Origin: Sneathiella sp.
Lineage (GTDB): Bacteria > Pseudomonadota > Alphaproteobacteria > Sneathiellales > Sneathiellaceae
Length of the DNA: 5,475 bases
Assembly (NCBI GenBank): GCA_002732675.1
Contig: NVRR01000224.1
Location: 1-5,475 of the forward strand
Direction of reading: 5' to 3'
Position numbers and translations under genes: made by a program. This document shows, one piece after another, positions 1 to 5,279 of the stretch; position 1 is the first letter of the stretch, and each line of letters starts with the position of its first letter. A model generated the notes under the pieces. The model did no database searches. It was not told the origin of the DNA and worked only from the letters and a program-made list of their open reading frames with translations.

Positions 1-225
1 GGGGAGACGACCCGCAAAGACGCGGCCGGGGTTATCCTCTATGCCGCTGAGAAAGCCACATGGATGGCGCTGGAGGCAATTCAGGCGCTCGGCGGTAATG
101 GGTATATCAATGACTATCCGACGGGACGCTTGCTGCGTGATGCGAAGCTATATGAAATTGGTGCAGGTACCAGTGAGGTTCGCCGTATGTTGATCGGCCG
201 TGAACTATTTAATGAAACAGCTTAG
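1..225 (+). CDS. ivd: Isovaleryl-CoA dehydrogenase, C-terminal fragment (cut by window start)
   Basis: The reading frame is open from base 1 and encodes the last 74 residues of a flavin-dependent acyl-CoA dehydrogenase; the start lies outside the window. The family oxidises isovaleryl-CoA to 3-methylcrotonyl-CoA in leucine catabolism and passes electrons to ETF. Visible are the dehydrogenase signature [20 protein letters not shown] and the segment [19 protein letters not shown], both close to isovaleryl-CoA dehydrogenases. Where short-chain dehydrogenases have the catalytic Glu (YEGTS), this protein has Ala (GAGTS). That agrees with isovaleryl-CoA dehydrogenases, whose catalytic Glu sits earlier in the chain, outside this window. 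It is the first of four closely spaced plus-strand genes; 33 nt separate it from the thiolase. The isovaleryl assignment is strong by recognition, although the substrate-pocket region cannot be inspected here. Confidence 0.9.
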   Translation, partial: GETTRKDAAGVILYAAEKATWMALEAIQALGGNGYINDYPTGRLLRDAKLYEIGAGTSEVRRMLIGRELFNETA

Positions 226-250
226 ATAAGAATAATAACCTATTGAAAAT

Positions 251-257
251 GGAGAAG
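251..257 (+). promoter_or_regulatory. Shine-Dalgarno site of the thiolase gene
   Basis: GGAGAAG lies just before two consecutive ATG codons at 259 and 262. The GGAG core ends 4 nt before the first ATG and 7 nt before the second. The spacing therefore favours initiation at 262, giving a protein that starts MSDDPIVIVG. The difference is a single Met. Confidence 0.6.
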
Positions 258-258
258 A

Positions 259-1449
259 ATGATGAGTGATGATCCAATTGTCATCGTCGGAATGGCGAGA
301 ACCCCGATGGGCGGATTTCAAGGTGACCTGGCGGCTGTGAAAGCACCGGCTTTAGGCTCGGCGGCGATTGCAGCCGCGATGGAACGCGCCGGCATCACCG
401 GCGCTGATATCGATGAAGTGATCATGGGCTGTGTGTTGCCCGCCGGTCTTGGGCAGGCACCCGCGCGTCAGGCATCGTTTGGCGCCGGTATACCCGACAG
501 TGTGGGCTGCACGACGATCAACAAGATGTGTGGATCGGGCATGCGGGCAGCGATGTATGCGTTTGATGCCATCAAGGCCGAAAGTTCGGACATTATGGTT
601 GCCGGCGGATTTGAGAGCATGACGAATACGCCTTATATCCTGCCAAAAGTGCGGGACGGACTGCGCCTGGGACACGGCGAGGTCAAGGACCATATGTTCC
701 TTGATGGCTTGGAGGATGCCTATGAAGAAGGTCGCCTGATGGGGAGCTTTGCCGAGGAAACAGCGGGCCTTTATCAGTTCACACGGGAAGCGCAGGACGC
801 CTATGCCATTGAGTCTTTGGCCCGCGCCAAAAAAGCGACGGAAGACGGCAGTTTTGCGAGCGAAATCACGCCGGTTACCATCAAAACCCGAAAGGGCGAG
901 ATTACTATTGATAAGGACGAACAGCCCCTCAAAGGCAATCCCGAAAAGATCCCAACATTGCGCCCGGCTTTTGCCAAGGACGGGACTGTGACGGCGGCGA
1001 ATTCGTCGTCTATTTCCGATGGTGGCGCGGCACTGGTGATGATGAAACAGAGTGAGGCGGAAAAGCGGGGCCTTACGCCTATCGCCAAATTTCTGGCCCA
1101 TTCGACCCATGCCCGCAAACCGTCTGAATTTACCATGGCACCGATTGATGCGATCCAAAAGGTCATGGATAAGGTGAATTGGACAAAGGATGATGTTGAT
1201 CTGTTCGAAATCAACGAAGCCTTTGCCGTTGTCACCATGGCCGCCATGAAGGATCTGGGGCTGGATCACGACAAAGTAAATGTCCATGGCGGGGCTTGCG
1301 CTCTTGGCCATCCTGTGGGGGCTTCGGGGGCTCGGATCGTCGTCACGCTGCTGTCGGCATTGAAGAAATATGGCAAGAAACGCGGTGTTGCGGCGCTCTG
1401 TATCGGTGGCGGCGAGGCAACCGCAATGGCGCTGGAACTTGTAGACTAA
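259..1449 (+). CDS. Acetyl-CoA C-acetyltransferase (thiolase family)
   Basis: A complete 396-residue thiolase, the usual length for the tetrameric biosynthetic/degradative acetoacetyl-CoA thiolases. These cytoplasmic enzymes interconvert two acetyl-CoA and acetoacetyl-CoA, and related members cleave other short or 2-methyl 3-ketoacyl-CoAs. The catalytic set is present: nucleophile Cys91 in INKMCGSGM, the NEAFA motif at 319-323, His351 in GGACALGHPVGASGAR, and the second acid/base Cys381 in CIGGGEATAM. The VAGGFESMT stretch (about 115-122) is also typical. ATG at 259 and ATG at 262 are both possible starts; the Shine-Dalgarno spacing favours 262. The gene lies between two acyl-CoA dehydrogenases, which suggests it completes leucine breakdown (acetoacetyl-CoA to acetyl-CoA) or a short-chain beta-oxidation branch. 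Substrate specificity cannot be settled from motifs alone; 2-methylacetoacetyl-CoA is an alternative. Confidence 0.93.
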   Translation: MMSDDPIVIVGMARTPMGGFQGDLAAVKAPALGSAAIAAAMERAGITGADIDEVIMGCVLPAGLGQAPARQASFGAGIPDSVGCTTINKMCGSGMRAAMYAFDAIKAESSDIMVAGGFESMTNTPYILPKVRDGLRLGHGEVKDHMFLDGLEDAYEEGRLMGSFAEETAGLYQFTREAQDAYAIESLARAKKATEDGSFASEITPVTIKTRKGEITIDKDEQPLKGNPEKIPTLRPAFAKDGTVTAANSSSISDGGAALVMMKQSEAEKRGLTPIAKFLAHSTHARKPSEFTMAPIDAIQKVMDKVNWTKDDVDLFEINEAFAVVTMAAMKDLGLDHDKVNVHGGACALGHPVGASGARIVVTLLSALKKYGKKRGVAALCIGGGEATAMALELVD

Positions 1450-1480
1450 CGGATTTAGGCCAGAGTTTAAGGAAGCGATC

Positions 1481-2617
1481 ATGATTTTATCTGAAGAACA
1501 GACGATGATCCGGGATATGGCACGTGACTTTGCTGCCAGCCGTCTGGCCCCAAATTCTGCGGCCTGGGAAGAAGCGGAGGCTGTCCCTCGGGACGTCTTT
1601 TCGGAAATGGGTGCGTTGGGACTGATGGGCATGACGGTGCCGGAGAGCTACGGCGGCGCGGATACGGATTTTGTCTCCTACGCTCTGGCTTTGATGGAGA
1701 TTGCCGGCGGTGACGGTGCCGTCTCGACGGTGATGAGCGTCAATAATTCACCCTGCTGCGCGGCCCTTTTGAAGGAGGGGACGGAGCAGCAAAAGCAGAC
1801 GTATCTGGTGCCGCTTGCAAAAGGCGAGATGATTGGCGCGTTCTGCCTAACCGAACCGCAAGCAGGCTCCGATGCCGGGGCGCTTAAAACCCGGGCGCGG
1901 AAAGACGGCGATAGCTATGTGATAAATGGGACGAAGCAGTTTATCACGTCGGGTAAAATTGGCGGCCTGGCGCTGGTCTTCGCGGTGACGGATCCGGATG
2001 CGGGCAAGAGGGGGATCAGCTGCTTTATTGTGCCGACGGAGACAGAGGGTTATCGCGTTGCGTCTGTTGAGAAAAAGCTCGGTCAGAAAGCGTCTGATAC
2101 GTGCCAGATAGCCTTCGACGATGTGCGTGTCCCGGCGGAAAATATGCTGGGCGCTGAGGGAGCCGGGTACCGGATTGCGCTTGCCAATCTGGAAACCGGA
2201 CGGATCGGGATTGGTGCGCAAAGTGTCGGTATGGCGGAAGCGGCCCTAAAACATGCCTTGGAATATTCAAAGCAGAGGCAGTCTTTCGGGAAACCGATTA
2301 TTGAACATCAAGCGGTTGGTTTTCGTCTTGCCGATATGGCGACGAAACTGGAGGCCGCACGGCAAATTGTCCTCCATGCGGCGACCTATAAAGACGCGGG
2401 CATCCCATGCCTGACGGAAGCCAGCATGGCGAAGCTATTCGCCTCCGAAGTGGCTGAGGAAATCTGCTCAGCGGCTATTCAAACCCTTGGCGGCAATGGA
2501 TATGTCTCTGACTATCCCGTGGAGAAAATATATCGCGATGTCCGGGTCTGCCAGATTTATGAGGGAACCTCTGATATCCAGAAGCTGGTGATTGCGCGCA
2601 ATCTGGCTATGGCGTAG
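1481..2617 (+). CDS. Acyl-CoA dehydrogenase, short-chain (butyryl-CoA) type
   Basis: A complete 378-residue FAD-dependent acyl-CoA dehydrogenase, normal family length. It introduces an alpha,beta double bond into an acyl-CoA and reduces ETF. In order it has the helical N-terminal domain (about 1-115), the middle beta domain with FCLTEPQAGSDAGALKTRA (121-139) and the FITSGKIGG flavin segment (154-162), and the C-terminal helical domain with RQSFGKPIIEHQAV (266-279) and QTLGGNGYVSDYPVEKIYRD (334-353). The likely catalytic base is Glu361 in IYEGTSDIQ, the position used by short-chain and short/branched-chain dehydrogenases. This differs from the isovaleryl-CoA dehydrogenase fragment upstream, so the two are distinct enzymes rather than duplicates. 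An AAGGA at 1469-1473, 7 nt before the ATG, supports the start. It lies 31 nt after the thiolase and 11 nt before the next gene, so they are probably one operon. Butyryl-, isobutyryl- or 2-methylbutyryl-CoA are all plausible substrates. Confidence 0.92.
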   Translation: MILSEEQTMIRDMARDFAASRLAPNSAAWEEAEAVPRDVFSEMGALGLMGMTVPESYGGADTDFVSYALALMEIAGGDGAVSTVMSVNNSPCCAALLKEGTEQQKQTYLVPLAKGEMIGAFCLTEPQAGSDAGALKTRARKDGDSYVINGTKQFITSGKIGGLALVFAVTDPDAGKRGISCFIVPTETEGYRVASVEKKLGQKASDTCQIAFDDVRVPAENMLGAEGAGYRIALANLETGRIGIGAQSVGMAEAALKHALEYSKQRQSFGKPIIEHQAVGFRLADMATKLEAARQIVLHAATYKDAGIPCLTEASMAKLFASEVAEEICSAAIQTLGGNGYVSDYPVEKIYRDVRVCQIYEGTSDIQKLVIARNLAMA

Positions 2618-2628
2618 CGGGTTATCAG

Positions 2629-3234
2629 ATGTCCAAAATCATCGACTTTTATTTCGACTTTTCCTCTCCCTATGCCTATCTCGGCAGTCATTTGATCGAA
2701 GCTGTCGCGGAAAAGCATGACCGCGTCGTCGAATGGCATCCGTTTATGCTGGGCGTCGCGATGAAGGGGGAGCGGACCTTTCCGCTGACGGAATACCCGT
2801 TGAAGGGTGACTATTCGCGGATGGATTTTGACCGTACGGCGCGCCGCCATAAAATTCCGTTCCAAATGCCTGTCGATTTCCCAAAAGCAACGCTCGCCGC
2901 AGCGCGCGGGTTTCTCTGGATCTCCGGCCAAAATACGCAGCTGGCGGTCACTTTTGCCAAAGCCGTTTTCACTGCCTATTTCGTTTATGGCAGAGATATT
3001 TCTGATATCAATCTTGTGGCAGATATCGCCAAAGACACAGGTGCCGACCGCGCGGCGTTTATAGACGCCGTTCAAAGCGATCCTGTTAAGGCCGCGTTCA
3101 AGCAATCAGTTGAAGATATTGTCGGCAACAAAAAGGTGTTCGGTGCACCCTACTTTATCGTCGACGGCGAGGCCTTTTGGGGCGCAGATCGTATTTCGCA
3201 GCTTGACGAATGGCTGACGGAGGGGGGTTGGTGA
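2629..3234 (+). CDS. DsbA-fold 2-hydroxychromene-2-carboxylate isomerase family protein
   Basis: A complete 201-residue protein of the DsbA-like thioredoxin-fold family that includes NahD and kappa-class glutathione transferases. NahD-type enzymes use glutathione to isomerise 2-hydroxychromene-2-carboxylate in naphthalene degradation, but many relatives are annotated by similarity only. The N-terminal beta strand and active-site segment read DFYFDFSSPYAYLGS (6-20). Ser12/Ser13 take the place of the CxxC cysteines of redox-active DsbA, as in NahD and GST-kappa. The C-terminal half has the family signature FGAPYFIVDGEAFWGADR (171-188), with Pro174 at the expected cis-proline. No signal peptide is present, so it is cytoplasmic. 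The gene starts only 11 nt after the acyl-CoA dehydrogenase stop and has a poor Shine-Dalgarno site, so translation is probably coupled. No naphthalene genes are nearby; a glutathione-dependent role connected with acyl-CoA catabolism is a guess from context. Confidence 0.85.
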   Translation: MSKIIDFYFDFSSPYAYLGSHLIEAVAEKHDRVVEWHPFMLGVAMKGERTFPLTEYPLKGDYSRMDFDRTARRHKIPFQMPVDFPKATLAAARGFLWISGQNTQLAVTFAKAVFTAYFVYGRDISDINLVADIAKDTGADRAAFIDAVQSDPVKAAFKQSVEDIVGNKKVFGAPYFIVDGEAFWGADRISQLDEWLTEGGW

Positions 3235-3250
3235 TGAAATATGCGGTCAA

Positions 3251-3278
3251 TGCCAGCCCGGTCAATGCCGGACTGGCA
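3251..3278. terminator. Hairpin between convergent genes, possible bidirectional terminator
   Basis: TGCCAGCCCGG (3251-3261) can pair with CCGGACTGGCA (3268-3278) over 11 positions with one mismatch, leaving a 6-nt loop. It sits in the 56-nt gap between two convergent stop codons, 16 nt past the DsbA-like gene and 12 nt past the SDR gene. Position and stem strength suit a bidirectional terminator. No T-run follows on either strand, so a classical rho-independent terminator is not fully supported. Confidence 0.5.
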
Positions 3279-3290
3279 ATCACAGATCAT

Positions 3291-4073
3291 TTAGAACAGG
3301 AAGTAGGCGCCATCGATGAGGAAGCTTTCACCGGTGTGATAGCTGCTGGCGTTGGACATGATATAAACGGCGAGACCGCCGAAATCTTCGGGCTGTCCCC
3401 AGCGACCCGCCGGAATACGGGGTTTGACGGCATCGGAAAATTTCTGCCAGCCAATAGCCTTTTCGGTCATGGCCGTTTCAATCCATCCCGGCAGGATGGC
3501 ATTGGCGGTGATGCCTTTGCCCGCAAACTCGACAGCCAGTGCCCGGATCATGGAAATAACGCCGCCCTTGGTCGCCGCATAATGTTCGTTCCGCGCGGCG
3601 CCGGAGATTGCGGCCAGGCTGGCCGTTGCCACAAGCCGTCCGCCCGGATCGCCGTTTTCGGCACGCTGCACCATATGTTTAGTGGCTTCCTGCAGGGTGT
3701 AAAACACGCCATCAAGATTGACGCTCAGAACCCGGCGCCATTCCTCATTGTCAATATCAAGGAAAGACCGCTTGCCCGAGCTGACGCCGGCATTGGCAAA
3801 GCAGCCATCGACGCGACCATATTGGGCAAGCGTTTCGGCAAAGCAGTCTTTGACCTCTTTCTCGTCCGCGACATTGCAGTTGAGCGCCGAGACACGGGTG
3901 CCGTGGGCTTTAAGCTGTTCTATGGCAGCGGCGTTTTTGCTATCATTGGTGCCCCAGATGCAGACATCGCTGCCAGCCGCAGCAACGGCGTCCGCCATGC
4001 CAAGGCCAATGCCGCCATTACCACCAGTGATGAGAGTAACCTTATTTGTAAGGTCAAAAGCTTGATAGGCCAT
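3291..4073 (-). CDS. Short-chain dehydrogenase/reductase (SDR), NAD(P)-dependent
   Basis: A complete 260-residue classical SDR, an oxidoreductase acting on an alcohol/ketone group with NAD(P)(H). The Rossmann nucleotide-binding motif is TGGNGGIG (16-23), the structural NAG motif is at 94-96, and the catalytic residues are Asn119, Ser152, Tyr165 and Lys169 (YAATK). A PGW turn (195-197) follows, and the C-terminal LIDGAYFLF is usual for the family. The second beta strand ends in CIWGTNDSK without the acidic residue typical of strict NAD enzymes, so cofactor choice is open. The start is fixed by AGGAG on the minus strand (4084-4080), 6 nt before the ATG. Another ATG at 4077 is out of frame and too close. 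The gene runs against its neighbours and divides the leucine-type genes. The substrate is unknown; 3-hydroxyacyl-CoA is one possibility from context only. Confidence 0.92.
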   Translation of the reverse strand: MAYQAFDLTNKVTLITGGNGGIGLGMADAVAAAGSDVCIWGTNDSKNAAAIEQLKAHGTRVSALNCNVADEKEVKDCFAETLAQYGRVDGCFANAGVSSGKRSFLDIDNEEWRRVLSVNLDGVFYTLQEATKHMVQRAENGDPGGRLVATASLAAISGAARNEHYAATKGGVISMIRALAVEFAGKGITANAILPGWIETAMTEKAIGWQKFSDAVKPRIPAGRWGQPEDFGGLAVYIMSNASSYHTGESFLIDGAYFLF

Positions 4074-4102
4074 TCATGGCTCCTTTTTGGTTTTTTAATT
4101 AG

Positions 4103-4155
4103 AGGCATTTGCCTAACACAAAGCACATCGGTCGCCAAGCCATCGATTGGCCGAC
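4103..4155. promoter_or_regulatory. Paired inverted repeats in the divergent SDR/MCCB intergenic region
   Basis: The 135-bp gap between the divergent starts (4074-4208) must hold the promoters of both genes. It contains a perfect short palindrome AGGCA-tt-TGCCT (4103-4114). It also has an imperfect one, GTCGCCAA (4131-4138) against TTGGCCGAC (4147-4155), with one extra base in the right arm and an 8-nt spacer. Either could be an operator for a local regulator. I see no convincing -35/-10 pair and no match I can name to a known LiuR or PsrA site. Confidence 0.3.
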
Positions 4156-4208
4156 AGGTTTTGAATTGATCCGAAGTATCCGTTCGTGAAAGAAGGACGC
4201 AACCCTAA

Positions 4209-4775
4209 ATGACTGTTTTAAAAAGTAATTTAAATAGCCGAAGTGACGACTTCAAGAGTAACGCTGCGCATATGACGTCGCTTATCGCTGACCTGAACGA
4301 GAAAATTTCAGTGATAAAGCAAGGCGGGGGCGAGCGCGCTCGGGAGAAACATCTGTCACGCGGCAAGTTGCTGCCACGTGAACGGGTCCGTAAGCTTCTC
4401 GATCCAGGCTCACCATTTCTGGAATTTAGTCAGATGGCCGCTTGGGATATGTATGGCGGGGGAATAAACTCCGCTGGACTGATCACCGGTATCGGCCGCA
4501 TTGAGGGGCGTGAGTGCGTTGTTATTTGTAATGACGCGACGGTGAAAGGTGGAACCTACTATCCGCTCACCGTAAAGAAGCAACTCCGCGCCCAGGAAAT
4601 TGCCGAGGAAAATCATCTCCCCTGTATTTATCTCGTGGATTCGGGCGGCGCCAATTTACCAAACCAGCAGGACGTCTTTCCCGACCGCGAACATTTCGGC
4701 CGCAGCTTTTATAATCAGGCCAATATGTCGGCAAAAGGTATCCCGCAAATCGCCGTTGTCATGCAAGGAGTTTAG
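4209..4775 (+). pseudogene. mccB: Methylcrotonoyl-CoA carboxylase beta subunit, truncated after residue 185
   Basis: The 5' third of the carboxyltransferase subunit of 3-methylcrotonyl-CoA carboxylase, which moves CO2 from biotin to 3-methylcrotonyl-CoA in leucine catabolism. Family motifs are intact: [20 protein letters not shown] (48-67), [17 protein letters not shown] (108-124), [20 protein letters not shown] (141-160) and [17 protein letters not shown] (169-185). Family members continue with a conserved GSCTAGGAYVPAM-like stretch and reach about 535 residues. Here residue 185 is followed by Gln-Gly-Val and a stop at 4773-4775. The acyl-CoA/biotin site completion and the whole C-terminal carboxyltransferase domain are missing, so the product should be inactive. 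No other frame downstream resumes the protein, which points to insertion, rearrangement or a misassembled junction. The start agrees with the usual N-terminus; AAGGA at 4193-4197 is rather far away (11 nt). The SDR gene upstream is divergent. Confidence 0.9.
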
Positions 4776-5015
4776 CGGTTGGCAGAGGGGTCGCAACGCG
4801 TGGTCGGGATTGGCGCGAGATCTGTTGGGGCAGATTGTTTTGATCCAAAACCGAACTTTTGTTCAGCACGATCAATGCGATCACGAAACCGTGACTCAAA
4901 AACATCAGTTGCGCGCAGCAAAACCCACAGCCCCAAAAAATTCACATAATTGCCGCGCGCTCGACTACCTCTGGTTGCGATACTTGAACTTCTAGTTCCA
5001 CCGCTTTGTACATCT

Positions 5016-5055
5016 TTTCTTGGTAATTCAATTTCCGACCTAAATTGCCAAGAAA
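5016..5055. repeat. Imperfect 13-bp inverted repeat (hairpin)
   Basis: TTTCTTGGTAATT (5016-5028) faces AATTGCCAAGAAA (5043-5055). Twelve of 13 positions are Watson-Crick complementary and the remaining one is a T:G pair that would be tolerated in RNA. The loop is 14 nt. It lies in the gene-free stretch between the broken MCCB gene and the exported protein. It could be an RNA hairpin, a protein-binding palindrome or an element end. The right arm is followed by GAATC rather than a T-run, so it is not a standard terminator on the plus strand. Confidence 0.65.
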
Positions 5056-5235
5056 GAATCTCAATTGCTGGCCGAACATTCCCACCCGCACCAAAAGTTT
5101 ACGGCGCAACTGCGTGCCGAAACGTCTGTGTCAGGGCAGTCAACAATACCGTCGCCGTCAGATGCGGCACGGGTTCATCTTAACCAACAGCCAATCAGAA
5201 TATCGCGTGAAAACATCACACGTTCGCTTGCGGCT

Positions 5236-5241
5236 TATAAA
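5236..5241 (+). promoter_or_regulatory. Possible -10 box upstream of the exported protein
   Basis: TATAAA stands 38 nt before the ATG at 5280, the right place for a promoter whose transcript includes the Shine-Dalgarno at 5265-5270. No good -35 hexamer is found at 16-18 nt upstream, so the call rests on the -10 match alone. Confidence 0.25.
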
Positions 5242-5264
5242 AGGCGTTTCAACGTCTGGGCCTC

Positions 5265-5270
5265 AGGAGG
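5265..5270 (+). promoter_or_regulatory. Strong Shine-Dalgarno site (AGGAGG) for the partial exported protein
   Basis: A perfect AGGAGG ends 9 nt before the ATG at 5280. It is the best ribosome binding site in the window and fixes the start of the following frame, as opposed to the overlapping frame that runs through to a stop at 5290-5292. Confidence 0.75.
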
Positions 5271-5279
5271 GCTATTAAC

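Larger units (their letters stand above)
4776..5279. other. About 500 bp with no recognisable gene, downstream of the MCCB break
   Basis: No reading frame here resembles a protein I recognise on either strand. Several short open frames overlap each other in different phases, which is the pattern of non-coding or decayed DNA. The longest minus-strand frame runs from just inside a stop at 5101-5099 to a stop at 4774-4772 (108 sense codons). Its only obvious start is a GTG at 4945, which would give a 57-residue basic peptide ending CDPSANR. The frame has no ATG and no clear Shine-Dalgarno site, so it is not called as a gene. The segment holds one strong inverted repeat (5016-5055) and, near its right end, the leader of the next gene. 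It may be the end of a mobile element or island; no transposase, integrase or tRNA is visible to prove this. Confidence 0.5.

Noticed and set aside
352..1632. Long minus-strand open frame (426 codons) across the thiolase gene
   Set aside because: It runs antisense to a complete thiolase with all catalytic motifs, shows no recognisable domain and is rich in Arg/His/Cys as expected for an antisense shadow.
2557..3105. Minus-strand open frame of 182 codons
   Set aside because: It is antisense to the dehydrogenase end and the DsbA-like gene, both of which have clear motifs; no independent support.
3210..4169. Plus-strand open frame of 319 codons, including an ATG that overlaps the DsbA-like stop as TGATG with an AGGGGG just upstream
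   Set aside because: The overlap looks like translational coupling, but nearly the whole frame is antisense to the intact SDR and the encoded protein has no family features. Treated as a shadow, with the TGATG a coincidence.
4764..4850. Simple frameshift as the cause of the short MCCB
   Set aside because: All three plus-strand frames after 4763 were read and none resembles the expected GSCTAGGAYVPAM region, so a small indel cannot explain it.
4600..4995. Plus-strand frame of 131 codons crossing the MCCB break
   Set aside because: Its first part overlaps well-conserved MCCB codons in another phase; after the break it does not continue MCCB or match anything I recognise.
5113..5171. 7-bp inverted repeat CGTGCCG / CGGCACG
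   Set aside because: The arms are short and separated by 45 nt, within what chance would give in a few hundred bases.
5000..5180. Integron attC site or CRISPR repeat
   Set aside because: The inverted repeat lacks attC core sites (GTTRRRY / RYYYAAC arrangement) at its ends and occurs only once; no repeat-spacer periodicity is seen.
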